In this document: positions 36,701 to 47,148 of the stretch, one piece after another | Position numbering within the stretch: position 1 is the stretch's first letter | Layout of the letters: each line of letters opens with the position of its first letter | Source: Cynocephalus volans | Lineage: Eukaryota > Chordata > Mammalia > Dermoptera > Cynocephalidae | Length of the DNA stretch: 64,000 nucleotides | Direction of reading: 5' to 3' | NCBI RefSeq assembly: GCF_027409185.1 | Contig: NC_084474.1 | Location: 3,961,382 to 4,025,381 of the forward strand | Notes under the pieces: model-generated | The model's input: the letters and a program-made list of their open reading frames with translations, nothing else | What the model was told of the DNA's origin: nothing | The model's database searches: none | Position numbers and translations under genes: made by a program

Positions 36701-39700
36701 CTCTTTGGATCCAAAATTGTTGTTTTCTTATATAATTTGGTGGGAGGCAGCATCGGGCAGCAGGCGGAGGGGTGCTAGATCTTGCTGTTGGGGAGCCACT
36801 GCGGTGTGGCCATGAAGAGGGGGTTTTGGGTGTCATGTGCTATCAGCCAGCAAGTTCTTCACTGAAGTAACCCAGAGGCAGAGAGATCCAGGCCTGAGCA
36901 ACTCACCCAAACTTCTTGAGTTTCCAGCCCTTTACTGCAGATCACTTAATTTTTGGTCCTAGTTATCCAGAAGGAGGACTGCTCCGGAATGAGAGGTTTG
37001 AGTTTCCTTTTAGACTATGCGCTTCTTGGCTGTGGTCTGATTTCGGGTGACTGGGATTGAAGCTTTCGCAGGATGGAGGTGGAGGTGTTCACTGATAGAA
37101 AAAGGCTCTCATTGTTGCTCTTGTATTTTGCCTCCCACAGTGGGCTACCTTGAGAATGGAAAGAGGAGCCAAGGAGAAGAACCACCAGCTTTACAAGCCC
37201 TATACCAATGGTAAGACTGGGCCTTGATTCTTATCCTAAAAGCTCCCTTTCAAAAATGTTCCTAGGTGTGTTCCACACACACTCTTCTCTGTATGAAATG
37301 TAGGATGTATACTCTGAATATTTTTAACGTGCTCTCTGCCAACATGCTGCTTGACAGGTTATTCTTTTTTGCAGGAATCATTGCAAAGGATCCCACTTCA
37401 CTAGAAGAAGAGATCAAAGAAATTCGTCGAAGTGGTAGTAGTAAGGCTCTGGATAATACTCCAGAGTTTGAGCTCTCTGACATTTTCTACTTTTGCCGGA
37501 AAGGAATGGAGACCATCATGGATGATGAGGTGACAAAGAGATTCTCAGCGGAGGAATTGGAGTCCTGGAACCTGCTGAGCAGAACCAATTATAACTTCCA
37601 GTACATCAGCCTTCGGCTTACTGTCTTGTGGGGGTTAGGAGTGTTGATTCGGTATTGCTTCCTTCTGCCACTCAGGTGAGGGCTGGGCCTGATGGGATTA
37701 GAGACTTGAACTGCTGCTGCCTAAGCCTGCTACATGATCTGCCTCCCTGTCTCTGTTTTGTCTTCCCGTTTTAGAAAGAAGGGTAGTGTGATTCTTTCAC
37801 TGGCCAGTCCATCTGTATCTTGGAAGGGTACCCTGGCAATTATCCTTTAAAGGCCCTTGGGTTCTCTGCAAATCAGGCAGAAATAGTTGGGTTTCCTAGA
37901 GACAGATTGCCTGTCTAGATGGCTAAAGACAAGGACAGGCAACATCCTGTACCTTCTGGCCACTCCACCCTGGGCATGGCTGATTCCTTCCTGAAGCCTG
38001 CTTCTCCAGTACAGACGCAATATTGATCTCTAGGCTTTTCTGTGCCATGTGCTGTTCTGAGTGTATCTTGCTGATGCGGGCACCTTCAGGCTCTCCCTCC
38101 TATTGATTCACAGAGAAGCTGTGCTACTGCCAGGGTTTAAAGCCAACGGGAAGTGTGAGATGCAGGACAGCAAGTGCCTGAGGGCGGCACTGCCAGCTTT
38201 AGGGTTTTCCGTCACTCTAGCTGCCTGAGACCTGCGGAGATAGTGTCAGCTGAGAGCCGAGTCCAAATTTCAGTGTCATTTTGGAGTCAAAGTGATCTCT
38301 GGTTCCGAAAGGCCTTTCCGTTTCTGGATGGAACTCTTGGATTTGCTTGCTGTGTCTTAATGTGTTTTCTGATTCCAGGATAGCTCTTGCTTTCACGGGG
38401 ATTAGCCTTCTGGTGATGGGCACGACCGTCGTGGGATACTTGCCAAATGGGAGGTGAGTCGAGTGCACATGCCCATGTCTGTAGGGCACTTAGTGCTGGC
38501 AGTGGCTTGGATATAAAGGCCAAGTCACTTTGGATACAGCCACATCCGTGGACTCTTAGATGTATAAAACAGCACAGTAGTAACAATGGCATCATCATTG
38601 AAGTCTTTTTTTTGACGAATCTTGATCTGTGACTGTGTTCTTTTTGCCCTTCAACCCACACTCTTCCCATTTTAAAGACGAAAGGAGAAATAAAAATGTA
38701 GAGTCCAGGGCTTAGATGTTACAGCACGTTGTTTAGTTTTGAGCATTATACTGTGTTGATATATTGGTGAAAGAATAAGTTTTTAAAGATTATTTGAAAT
38801 GTAAGTAGGTTTTGTCTGTTTTGTTAATTGTTTTTTTAAAGAAAACTTTGCTCCTTCTGGGAAGTTCTGGGACTAGCAAATCTCTCTTCTACCCTGGCTG
38901 GTGAGGTTAGATTGTCTTCCTATGTGTAAAACAAAACCCAAAACCTTTGTCCTGTTGTTGCAGGTTTAAGGAGTTCATGAGTAAACATGTTCACTTAATG
39001 TGTTACCGGATCTGTGTGCGAGCCCTGACAGCCATCATTACTTACCATGACAGGTGAGGGGACTTTGCATTATTAGAGAGAGAGATGGCACTGGCAGAAA
39101 ACACAACCCACTTGTCCTTGGCCAAGTGGGGGACTCCTTGTGAGGTGAGGGATGTGTTCCAAGTGAATGGTTTTACATTAATTTTTGTTGCTTTGCATAC
39201 ATTTTAAACCCAGGAAAAACCGACCAAGAAATGGTGGCATCTGTGTGGCCAATCATACCTCTCCTATTGACGTGATCATTTTGGCCAGTGATGGCTATTA
39301 TGCCATGGTGAGATCTTTTTCTGTTGTTTTTTTGAGGCAAGACTTTTCACTTTAGACTGATTGGGACTGGGAAGCTTCTGACCCCTTTGCAGAGTACTTT
39401 CTTAAGGGTGTAAACCTGTAAACATACTTTTATACCTGGGCCCCAACCTAGATTGTCACCTTGGGGAACTCCGGGGGACGTGGAGAGGAGATATCTGAGC
39501 AGTGACTGAGGCTGTGGCTGGAGATCATGTACTTAGGACGTTTACGCAGACTGTGGGAAGGATGAATGTTTTGGAGGGGACTTAAGGACTGGACTCAAGT
39601 GCAGTTGAGAATCTACCCAGGGAGGGGAGTTTTTACACAAGGTGTCATTCAATTTTATTATTATTATTTTTTAGGGTTTTCAGTTATGTTTTTAATGACA

Positions 39701-42700
39701 TATCTCTGTCACTGATTAAAAGGAGCCTTAATAGTGGTTTCTTTAGTGAGCAACCTACAGTTAGCAATAAAATGTTGGAGGGTGAGAAGTTGGAGTACTT
39801 ATTTGTGGGCTCTGGGGCTTCCTCCCCAGAGTAGGGGGATTTGCGTGAGGATGGCTTCGCTACTAACTGTTCTTCTGTCTGAGACCAGGTGGGTCAAGTG
39901 CACGGGGGACTTATGGGTGTGATTCAGAGAGCCATGGTGAAGGCCTGCCCGCACATCTGGTTTGAGCGTTCTGAAGTGAAAGATCGCCACCTGGTGGCCA
40001 AAAGGTAAGTGGACAAAGTGCTCTTCTGTGTGACCCATTATGAAGTACAGTCGTCCCTCGGTGTCCCTCAGTATCTGCAGGGGGTTGGCTCCAGGACACC
40101 AAAATGCAAAGGTGCTCAAGTCCCTGAAACAAAGTGGCATAGTGTCTGCACGTAACTTGTGCACGTCCTTCCACATACTTAAGTCATCTCCACATTACAA
40201 TAACTAATAGAGTGTAAATGCTGTGTGAATAGTTGTTTATACTGTATTTTTAGATTTTGTATTATTTTAAGTTTTATCTTATTATACTTTTTTGGAGCAT
40301 TTTTGATCCTTGGTTACAGAACCAGCAGATATAGAAGGCTGACTGTATGCAGCATTTTAGGGAGGTTATCCTTCCATAGTGGAAAGAGTATCCTCTATAC
40401 TGAGCCTTGACTATTTTCATATTAATTTTTTTCCTAAAATATGGAATATAAAGAGTATACCCTAGTATTATTTACCATGTTAGTAATATAAATCCCAGTA
40501 TTATTTACCAAGTTAGTAATGTTTCTTAACCTTTTTTATTCATTGTACCCATTGTAATAAACAAAGTATGAGTTTTTATGACTAAATGAAATCTCAAAGT
40601 GAATTCATTATCACAAGTAAAAACAAGGCAATGAAACAAAGTGCTGCTTTGCTTTCAAACTTAAAAAACAAGAAGGTAAATCTGGTTTGAATAGACAGAG
40701 AGGCATCACGATAACAGTTGGGACCATCTTCCATAGGGACAAGTGAACTATCTACTGAATTCCCTTTGCTAAGTCTCAGGGACAGTACTGAGCCAGGGGC
40801 CTGCAAGTGCAGCCTAGCAGGGCTGTTAAAGCAGGCAGGCGGCAGAGGCTTCTTGGAGTGCCATGTGCAGATAGTCCCGACTCTGAGCAGCAGCCTCTGT
40901 GCACAGACTTTAACACTGAACTGAACAGTTGTATGAATTAAGTAGTAGTCATCTGATTTTTTTCTTTGTGAGCTTTAGATTGTGGGTTTATAAAGGATAG
41001 AGTCATATTTGTTAACTTGCTTTTATGCATCTAAGCTTGTGTCACATATAAATCAAATAGGTTATTTATAAATGATGATGGACATAAAGTTGTCTGACCC
41101 TGCTTTTTGTTTTTCTTTTCAAAAGACTGACTGAACACGTGCAAGATAAAAGCAAGCTACCTATCCTCATCTTCCCGGAAGGTAAGAAGGGGCTAATCAC
41201 CACAAAGAGTGTCCCTGTAGGGAAGCTATGCAGGCTTGTAACTATGATGTTGCTGAGGAACCAGCCCCTCCAACCCTTATTGGGGTTATCTGTTTTTACT
41301 GAACAGTGTTAAGTCTCCTTTAAATTGGTTGTGGGATGCAAAACTCAGGGAAATTCAGAATTTGGACTAGGAGTGTTATAGTGTGAACTTCCTCAGTGCA
41401 GAAATCCCATCTTTATTACTGCTGCCAGGATCTTTCAGCTTCCTGTGAAGTTCTTTCTGAGTCCTCCTAGGTCCACCAAGTGCCTCTGGCCCTTTGTCTG
41501 GGCTGGTGTGTGTTCGTCTGGGAAAGTGGTCCTATAAAAAGAGACCAAGAAGCATTAAAGCATTTGCCTGTCTTTTTTAAGGGTTCATTCATTAGTTAGG
41601 GAGATGACAGATTTATCCTGTTTGAGGAGCCATTAGAAGAATTTTGATTATTATATTTAGTGTTTAAGAAAACCATAGTATCTGGGATAAAGGACCAAAA
41701 GAAATAGCATTTTACTCTCTCCTGCATTTTAGGAACGTGCATCAATAATACATCAGTGATGATGTTCAAAAAGGGAAGTTTTGAAATTGGAGCCACGGTT
41801 TACCCTGTTGCTATCAAGGTATCAACCCTCTGCAGGCACATGTTGTCATCGCATCTGCCATGAACAGAACGCAGCACGAGCAGGCGGAGCAGGCAGCAGG
41901 CTGATCCTCTCTGGCAGAGCCTTGTGGGCCGGGCTCACATGGGCAGTGCCAGAGGAGGAGATGCTCATGGTTGGGGAGTGTTTGGATGAGGAAGAGTCAG
42001 ATTCCCTCCCACTCCTCACCACTGCCAGATTCAGGAAAGCTTTGTATTTGTCCCTGACGTGTTACGTCTTTCTTCATAAACCTCACCGGCATGTAGGACG
42101 CTCAGCTGGAAAAGGTGGCTTGCTGGAGGGGGGTGTGACTGCCAAGATGGGTCTGCAGGTTTGGTGGGAGGTGAGGATGGCTGGGTCCTTACCACAGTGC
42201 ACATTAAGAAACAGCTCCACCGCTTTGGGTTGTGCATCATCTCATGCACCACCAGCAGCTCATGACAATGAGGGGTCCTCAGAGATTGTCTGATCACCCC
42301 TGCGTTCAGGACCTCGCCCCTCACCTTTCACTCTCCCTGGAGAGGTGGAATGTAGACAGCCAGTCAGCTGCATTTTTTCCTCCTTGCCCTTGCTCCCTTC
42401 GTGTGCATCTTATTTCATAACAGACTCGCAATATTGCCAGGAAAACTCAGGCTTCACATTCTGATATCTAAACACATACACTGTTGTCACTGGGTAAAGT
42501 GCTTAGGTGGAAACCTCAGAGCAGAGTGAAACAGTGAGCAGACTGGAGGCAGAGCTGTGCTTAGGATTTGGTCTCCGTACTTCTACAAGGATCTGTCTGT
42601 TGCTTGCAGAGCATTCTGTAGAGATGTTTCTGGTTTTCACCTGCCCCTCTTGGTCAGGCAGACGCTGACCAGCCACTCACCTTTTGCCAGGTGGGGATGG

Positions 42701-45700
42701 CAAGTGAGTGTTGGCTGCAGAGGAACTCTGGCTGATAGTTAGGACTGCCGAGCCATTTGTCGATGATGCTGTGTCTGGGAGTAGCAGGAATGAGGACGCC
42801 AACTGTTAGCAGTATCTTCCATGGCTGTGGGGTGGGCAGTGGCACTTGTGCTGCGTGCAGGCCGTCCTGCATAGTGCGCTTGGTCGCTTTACCACATGTG
42901 TTACTGGATGGAAATCCTTCTTGCTCACTCCAGAGCATCGGTTCTTAGACTTGAGCCATGTCAGCATCCCCTGGAATATTGTTGAGGTGCGGGTTGCTGG
43001 GCCCCACGTCTATGGTTGCTGCATGTTCATTTTCACATGTGCCTGGGTGGTGCTGGCAGGGAACCGCATTGGAGGACAAGTGCTGGGCAGCGGGGGTCTT
43101 CATTGTTGCTGGAACATGCACCCTGGGAGAGGAATGGCCCCTCGCCACAGTAAAATGCCCATAAATTTTCCATGGCATTTCACTCAGTCCACAGAATAAA
43201 GCCCACACACAGTTAAAACTTTTGCTTCACGGGAACTTCTCTAGTTTTTGTGAAGCTTTTCTTGGTAACCAAACTTGGATGACCATAGCAATTTCAAGTC
43301 TCTTTTTACATTTCCACCAAAATCAAGCCATTGTCTGACTTTGAGGAAGCTAGAGCTGTTATTGTGAGCTTTTGCCTTGTTTTTCTCTCCAGCATGAAAC
43401 AGAGAATCAATCATGAACAGGCTCCCACACTCTCTTAATGTCAAAGTTTTTACCATATCGTGCTTTATAATCCAGAATAACATTTTCTTTCTATCATGCA
43501 CATTAGCTTAGTTTTTAGAACTTATTTTTCTCCCTTATTTCTTTTTGATATTTTAATGTGAATTATTAAGCCTTCTAAAGTTAAATCTAAATTTCTTAGT
43601 TTCTACAATTAAATCTAAATGTCTTCATTTCTATAGTTAGGGCCATAATCTCGGCATAATTATTCAATCAATATGAATAATTTTATATTCGTGTTTTATG
43701 AATGTAAATTTTATATATAAAACTTAGGCCCGAGAGGCCTAAAAGATCATAGTTTAAATGTAGCCCCACCCCCAGTGCAAGATTGTACTGCAGCACCTGC
43801 CGGCGCTTCCTCCACCTCCCCCAGGGACGGGCACTTCCACACTGCTGGCAGCCTGGCCTGTGGGATCACTCTTGAAATTCCATCTCCTTTCATGTTTCCC
43901 CTCTCTGGTCCTAGGTCTTTGCTTTACGGTTACACACAGGTAGTCTAGTGCCATGTCTGCAGTAGCCCTTCAGCACTTCATAACAGTCCCACGCCACTCC
44001 TTTGGGCATTCTCCTCAAGAACTCAGCTCCTGTTGCTTCTTGTATGGCTTCCCCCTCCAGCACCTTGCCACCCCACTCACCAGCTTACCCTGACCTGCCA
44101 CTTGAACTGTGGCAGCCTTTTGCCTCCGTCAGAGTCATTGGCATGTGCAAGTGGCTGACATGCCTGCTTCTTGGTGGGAAGTGCAGCCTGTTTGGTTGAG
44201 GCTCATGAGACTGCCAGTGTGCATCTGTCTGCTAATGAGTGCTGCTGATTTCATCAGTGCAGTGTCCTGCCTGAACAGATCATGTGCTTTGTTAGAAGTA
44301 CAAATACAGAAGCATATCATAAACTTTCTCATTGTTTCCTCGTTGGTCTGGGGCACCAGAAATGATATGAGGAACTTGGTGGTTATATAAGAAAACGTCT
44401 TTATTTGGGAGAGGTCCACTAGCTGTGTTTATAAGTGAATGGCCTGATGTTAGAGGTAGGCCTTCTAAGGGGGGGTTAGACAAAGTGTGGGGAACTGTTG
44501 GCGGTCGTTGGATCTGGAGAGTGGGTGTGTGGGAGCACGTTATCGAATACTTTAATGACTCATGACCTATGAGTAAGACGTAGAACTAATCCCAGGGGGA
44601 GGACATTTGTTTGGGGAAGGCTGTTAGGGGAGTCTTCCCTAGTAATCCACAGCAGAGGCTTGAGTCATTCAGGGGTGACTGATGTTGCTGGAGGTCAGAA
44701 CTGCTCAGGTGTAGAGTTATCTCAGAAGTGTTTGTGCAGGGGTCTGCTGACACCCACACCTGGTTAGAATTGCACCTTACCACCCAGCTTTCTGCTGTCT
44801 CTCAGTATGACCCTCAGTTCGGTGATGCCTTCTGGAACAGCAGCAAATACGGGATGGTGACGTACCTGCTAAGGATGATGACCAGCTGGGCCATCGTCTG
44901 CAGTGTTTGGTACCTGCCCCCGATGACCAGAGAGGTGGGTGCCTCGCCACGCATAGGTATTCACTCACTTCTTATTTGCTTACTTACGATCGTGAGCCTA
45001 GGCTGAGCATGCTTGTCCGTTCTTCTTGACAGACAGATGAAGACGCCGTCCAGTTTGCAAACAGGGTGAAATCCGCCATCGCCAGGCAGGGGGGACTGGT
45101 GGACCTGCTGTGGTGAGTTTAGAGCCAGAATCATCAACTGAGTCTAGGAGACCATGAGTTTCTGAAGCAGATGCTGAATCACTGGCCCCATTGACAAAGA
45201 GGCCCTCCTCCCTGGTGTGGAGAATTAGACTTGCCAACTCTGGAGTGTGGGAAGTTTGACTCCTTTCTCCTAGTTCCAGCTCAGAAGTACCCTGTGCTCC
45301 TTTGACCTTGGGGAACATGGAGTCAAGGACATCTGGACTGGAGCAGTTGATTCTGTGTACCTTTCTGGGGTTTGTGCCAGTCTCCCAGGGCACTCAGACA
45401 ACCCTCATCTCTAGGTAGGGATAACCTGACTCTGATCTGGAAACCTCGTAGGAGTGTGGGACTCGCTCTGATCTCAGTGTATTTGGCAAAACTGCACCAT
45501 CCTTAGAAAGGTAAAAGTTTCATTTATTGCATTTAGCTTGTTAACTACTAGTGCAGGCGTTGACAGACTTTTTCTGCAAAGAGTCAGTAAATATCTTAGG
45601 CTTTGTGGGCCGAATGATGTCTGCTGCAACCTCTGCCACTGTAGCATGAAAGCAGCCAGAGATAACGTGTGCACAAATGAGCATGGCTGTGTTCCGATAA

Positions 45701-47148
45701 AACTTTTATCTACAAAGGCAGCTGTCAGGCTGGATTTGGCCCATCGGCCACAGTTTACCAACCCTTATACCAGAGTACAACACAGTTATACTCCAAATAC
45801 TAGGAGATTGATCGGGATGAACACTGGTTCACAGAAACTTTCCCACCCTGTAGGCCCTTAGAAACCAAAGTGCAGGTGTTGGCTGTGGAGGGCATTTGAC
45901 TTAGATGCATCTTATAAGCAAAGCAAAGGCAAAAATTCAAATTTTAAAGTGAACTGTGGGCTCTCAGGTGATAGCATGGCTCTCAGATTATGGCCTTTTT
46001 GGAAAATGCTAACATTTATTGAGCACTGACTGTATGTCAGACCTTGTGCTGCTGATGCTTTGTGTGATCGTCCCATTTTGTCCTCCCAGTAACCCCCTGA
46101 AGTAGACCTGTTACTCGCGTTTTACACGTGAGAAACTGAATCTCAGAGAGGCTGAATTGCTCTTCTCCAGAGTCACAACTTACACACTAGAGCTAGATTT
46201 TGAGCCCAGGTCTGACAGGCTTTTAGAGCTTGGAAGGTAACCACTACTCCACGTTCCCTGCTGCTGGAATCAAACAGCGACAGGGTGGCTATGTGTGAAA
46301 ACCTGCCTTCGCCGCAGGTTTTAAAGGGGTAGCAGAAAGACTGCAAGTGGCCTTGGCTGTTTGTAAGTCATTGAAGGTGATGATAATTCTAGTGTCTATG
46401 CAAGGAGTCCAGGTGACAGGCTGGAATGGCCTGTGAAGAAATAAACCCTGGCACAGAGGACCCGGGCAGGATGTAGCAGAGAGGTGCTGGCTAGCAAGGC
46501 CAGACTCTGTCAACCCAAGGAGTTTAAACTTTGATTCCCTTATGGTGCTATCCCTTGAGCATGAGAGAAATAAGAATTTGCATTTACACTTGTGTTCTTT
46601 GCATTAATTTGGAGTATCCCTGGGTCTGAGTTTTATTGATTACATTTCACAGATCAATTTTACAGATATTTTGTCTCAATATTTCTTAAAGCTTGGCTCC
46701 CCTTCCATAATGCCAGAATACCTCTTGTATCCTTTGTAAGGTAGAGATGGATGTTAGAGTAGGAAGAATTGTAAACTTCCTGGTAGGTTTCAGCAGTTAC
46801 AAAGTACCTTGAACATGAGTAATGAATTTTGACTGCAGGGTAAGAGTGAGTATTTTGAAGTGGAAAGGGTGGGTTCCAGGAGTCCTGGGCTGGTGTCCGA
46901 GGTCACCGTGATGGTAGTTAGAGAGTGCTCCTGCTCTGGCCGGCGGCTCTTGGTTTCTGAGCAGCACGGTGCATGTGTCCATGAGGCAAGAATGGCTGAG
47001 CCTTCCGTGCCCTCACACGCAGCCTTTTTCTCACATCAGGGATGGGGGCCTGAAGAGGGAGAAGGTGAAGGACACATTCAAAGAGGAGCAGCAGAAGCTG
47101 TACAGCAAGATGATCGTTGGCAACCACAAGGACAGGAGCCGGTCCTGA
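24562..47148 (+). CDS. GPAT4: Glycerol-3-phosphate acyltransferase 4, whole spliced CDS (12 coding exons, 456 aa)
   Basis: ER membrane enzyme that acylates sn-glycerol-3-phosphate with acyl-CoA to lysophosphatidic acid, starting glycerolipid and triacylglycerol synthesis. Joining 24562-24726, 37141-37210, 37375-37675, 38379-38453, 38964-39053, 39214-39307, 39889-40004, 41126-41181, 41733-41818, 44806-44934, 45033-45112 and 47040-47148 gives 1371 nt, 456 codons plus TGA, the human length. Every junction is AG/GT and preserves phase. Visible parts: N-terminal hydrophobic segment (about residues 11-37); two further hydrophobic segments (about 158-178 and 180-200); acyltransferase motif I NHTSPID with the HX4D box at 248-253; an arginine-containing motif in GVIQRAMVKACPHIWFERSE (about 278-297); motif III FPEGT at 320-324; motif IV VYPVAIK at 345-351. 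The start codon has an ACC ATG context. Against the human protein as remembered, changes are conservative or outside the motifs (S to T near 49, V to M near 192, E to K at 235, A to T at 395). The identification is very secure. Confidence 0.98.
25352..25447 (-). mobile_element. tRNA-Ile-like SINE, monomer, diverged
   Basis: Reverse copy: gcggttggctagtacaagga at left and ctaactgcttagccct at right. Confidence 0.65.
25745..26255 (-). mobile_element. Antisense L1 3' fragment (old)
   Basis: L1 text in reverse: aggtgaaattgacagaacat, tcatgtaaatggcatgccc, 'gtgaatagtgctgctgtgga'. Confidence 0.75.
26293..26370. mobile_element. Palindromic mariner-like MITE, copy A
   Basis: About 78 bp from gagggtacttcagaaagttc to the inverted arm near 'aggaactttgtgaaagacc'. 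Shares the core aattaaaagataatatgaat with copies B (27191) and C (59170). Confidence 0.7.
26395..26530 (+). repeat. MER5A-like DNA transposon remnant
   Basis: Text cctgaaccagaatctgcatt then 'taacaagatacagctgattc' fits MER5A. Diverged. Confidence 0.5.
27191..27270. mobile_element. Palindromic mariner-like MITE, copy B
   Basis: 80 bp: gaggggatttcaaaaagttc at left and the inverted ttttttgaagtcctgtc at right, with a near-complete palindrome between. TA-containing flanks (tat/gagggg and cctgtc/atat). Confidence 0.75.
27678..27730 (-). mobile_element. tRNA-Ile-like SINE, truncated
   Basis: T-run followed only by the 5' half of the tRNA-like unit in reverse (ctctaaccaactgagctaac cagcc). Confidence 0.6.
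27773..28135 (-). mobile_element. Antisense MaLR LTR (MLT1/MST-like)
   Basis: Begins tcttagtctgtttgggttgc and carries 'caaatttatttctcacagc', 'gtccaagatcaaggcac' and 'cttatcacctcccaaaggc', the reverse of a MaLR LTR. Confidence 0.8.
28250..28385 (+). repeat. MER5A-like remnant
   Basis: Text atcacctggggaagcatttt, 'ccagaatctgatttaat' and 'ctccccaggtggttctgg' matches MER5A. Confidence 0.6.
29590..29770 (+). repeat. MIR remnant
   Basis: MIR text: accagctctgaaacttgacc, then 'cctgtttcttcatctagag'. Confidence 0.55.
29917..29975 (-). mobile_element. Truncated tRNA-Ile-like SINE
   Basis: T-run followed by ttggcagctgtctggtatgg, then lost. Abuts an antisense LTR. Confidence 0.45.
29976..30470 (-). mobile_element. 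Antisense solo LTR interrupted by a SINE
   Basis: Reverse text of the LTR family at 56180 and 62720: ggctttattgcaattctaga, gcaggttggtcatttcaaag, 'gaggtgactccaccc'. A SINE sits at 30219-30291. The LTR's terminal T-rich part is absent. Confidence 0.6.
30219..30291 (-). mobile_element. tRNA-Ile-like SINE, internally deleted
   Basis: Reverse copy: gtggctggctggtaagggga and ttaaggggccagcccc, missing about 25 bp of the tRNA-like body. 'caggctatct' and 'caggctgtct' flank it as a target duplication. Confidence 0.7.
32529..32717 (+). mobile_element. tRNA-Ile-like SINE, full dimer
   Basis: Plus-oriented, near full length: ggggccggcctgtggctcac, linker 'atatagggatggccgg', second unit ending ccttaccggtcatctttt, then an AAATA-rich tail. 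'aaaatacatttgg' flanks both sides. Confidence 0.92.
32949..34597 (-). mobile_element. Composite non-autonomous retroelement: L1-type 5' end + 104-bp VNTR + own A-tailed 3' end
   Basis: Read on the minus strand. The 5' part (34597 to about 33650) is the L1 5' UTR segment also at 3720-4761 and 1467-2303. The middle is a tandem array whose unit landmarks fall at 33129, 33233, 33337 and 33440, a period of 103-104 bp. The 3' part is pyrimidine-rich, then 'caactgctctgcaacatcc', AATAAA and an A-tail (T-run at 32949). A perfect 15-bp target duplication gctctagaaaaactt lies at 32934-32948 and 34598-34612, so the whole is one target-primed insertion. There is no ORF1 or ORF2, so L1 machinery in trans is inferred. 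Plan resembles SVA/LAVA; parts are unrelated to them as far as I can tell. Confidence 0.75.
33129..33545 (-). repeat. VNTR of about 104-bp units in the composite element
   Basis: Four visible units, each with a g/ctgggct landmark and an internal 'cttcctgtggcagcttggtgg' -like stretch on the plus strand, GC-rich. The same 104-bp spacing is seen at 1141/1245 in the fragment upstream of the gene. Confidence 0.8.
36330..36530 (-). repeat. MIR remnant
   Basis: Reverse MIR text: gagttgcttaaggaacacag, then 'ttgagaattgaacctgg'. Confidence 0.5.
37141..37210 (+). CDS. GPAT4: GPAT4 coding exon (residues 56 to 79, split codon)
   Basis: 70-nt exon after cctcccacag, ending at the donor GTAAGA (37211). It encodes WATLRMERGAKEKNHQLYKP and YTN, plus one base of a split glycine codon. 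Confidence 0.96.
37375..37675 (+). CDS. GPAT4: GPAT4 coding exon (residues 79 to 179)
   Basis: 301-nt exon after ttttttgcag, ending at CTCAG/GTGAGG. It encodes the soluble stretch GIIAKDPTSLEEEIKEIRR through FCRKGMETIMDDEVTKRF and the second hydrophobic segment LTVLWGLGVLIRYCFLLPL. Confidence 0.97.
38379..38453 (+). CDS. GPAT4: GPAT4 coding exon (residues 179 to 204)
   Basis: 75-nt exon after gattccag, donor GTGAGT at 38454. It encodes the third hydrophobic segment IALAFTGISLLVMGTTVVGY and then LPNG. The methionine at about 192 replaces the valine I recall in human. Confidence 0.95.
38964..39053 (+). CDS. GPAT4: GPAT4 coding exon (residues 204 to 234)
   Basis: 90-nt exon after gttgttgcag, donor GTGAGG at 39054. 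It encodes FKEFMSKHVHLMCYRICVRA and LTAIITYHD, just before the catalytic block. Confidence 0.96.
39214..39307 (+). CDS. GPAT4: GPAT4 coding exon with catalytic motif I (residues 234 to 265)
   Basis: 94-nt exon after aaacccag, donor GTGAGA at 39308. It carries the HX4D box in NHTSPID (His248, Asp253), the general base pair of the acyltransferase family. Lys235 stands where I recall Glu in human. Confidence 0.97.
39889..40004 (+). CDS. GPAT4: GPAT4 coding exon with motif II (residues 266 to 304)
   Basis: 116-nt exon after gagaccag, donor GTAAGT at 40005. It encodes VGQVHGGLMGVIQRAMVKAC then PHIWFERSEVKDRHLVAK, including the substrate-binding arginine region of the acyltransferase fold. An MER2-like DNA transposon sits about 45 bp downstream in the intron. 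Confidence 0.97.
40047..40347 (+). mobile_element. MER2-like Tigger DNA transposon
   Basis: Starts acagtcgtccctcggtgtcc and ends 'tatagaaggctgactgta', matching MER2 TIRs, with the internal 'tagagtgtaaatgctgtgtg' typical of the family. About 300 bp, in the intron just after an exon. Confidence 0.8.
41126..41181 (+). CDS. GPAT4: GPAT4 coding exon with motif III start (residues 304 to 323)
   Basis: 56-nt exon after ttttcaaaag, donor GTAAGA at 41182. It encodes LTEHVQDKSKLPILIFPE and one base of the following glycine. FPEG is the glycerol-3-phosphate-binding motif. Confidence 0.95.
41733..41818 (+). CDS. GPAT4: GPAT4 coding exon with motif IV (residues 323 to 351)
   Basis: 86-nt exon after tgcattttag, donor GTATCA at 41819 (the weakest donor here). 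It completes FPEGT and encodes CINNTSVMMFKKGSFEIGAT then VYPVAIK. Confidence 0.95.
41819..44805 (+). other. GPAT4: GPAT4 intron before coding exon 352-394 (3.0 kb)
   Basis: Mostly unique DNA. A short MER5-like piece lies at about 42940-43020, and 43500-43740 is AT-rich. No further exon or RNA gene recognised; ORFs of up to 170 codons here lack conserved content. Confidence 0.5.
44806..44934 (+). CDS. GPAT4: GPAT4 coding exon (residues 352 to 394)
   Basis: 129-nt exon after tgtctctcag, donor GTGGGT at 44935. It encodes YDPQFGDAFWNSSKYGMVTY, LLRMMTSWAIVCSVWYLPPM and TRE. Phase 0 on both sides. Confidence 0.96.
45033..45112 (+). CDS. GPAT4: GPAT4 coding exon (residues 395 to 421)
   Basis: 80-nt exon after ttcttgacag, donor GTGAGT at 45113. 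It encodes TDEDAVQFANRVKSAIARQG and GLVDLL. A second AG four bases downstream would break the frame, so the first AG is used. Confidence 0.95.
45545..45770 (+). repeat. hAT-like DNA transposon remnant
   Basis: Text gttgacagactttttctgca, 'gataaaacttttatctac' and 'cggccacagtttacc' matches the family also at 21235-21440, in the opposite direction. Confidence 0.55.
46010..46250 (-). repeat. MIR remnant
   Basis: Reverse MIR text: gaaactgaatctcagagagg, then 'agctagattttgagccc'. Confidence 0.55.
47040..47148 (+). CDS. GPAT4: GPAT4 last coding exon (residues 421 to 456, stop)
   Basis: Starts after tcacatcag at 47039. It encodes DGGLKREKVKDTFKEEQQKL and YSKMIVGNHKDRSRS, then TGA at 47146-47148. The C-terminal tail is basic and matches the family terminus. 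Confidence 0.96.

Larger units (their letters stand above)
24727..37140 (+). other. GPAT4: GPAT4 intron 3 (12.4 kb)
   Basis: Longest intron between coding exons, GTGAGT to CCCACAG. It contains SINEs, an L1 3' fragment, two palindromic MITEs, a MaLR LTR, an antisense solo LTR and the composite VNTR element, listed separately. The stretches 28740-29800, 30650-32500 and 34613-37140 are mostly unique DNA with small MIR pieces; no further exon was recognised. Confidence 0.7.

Noticed and set aside
45033..45037. Alternative acceptor AG at 45035-45036
   Set aside because: Using it would shift the frame by four bases and lose the conserved DEDAVQFANRV segment.
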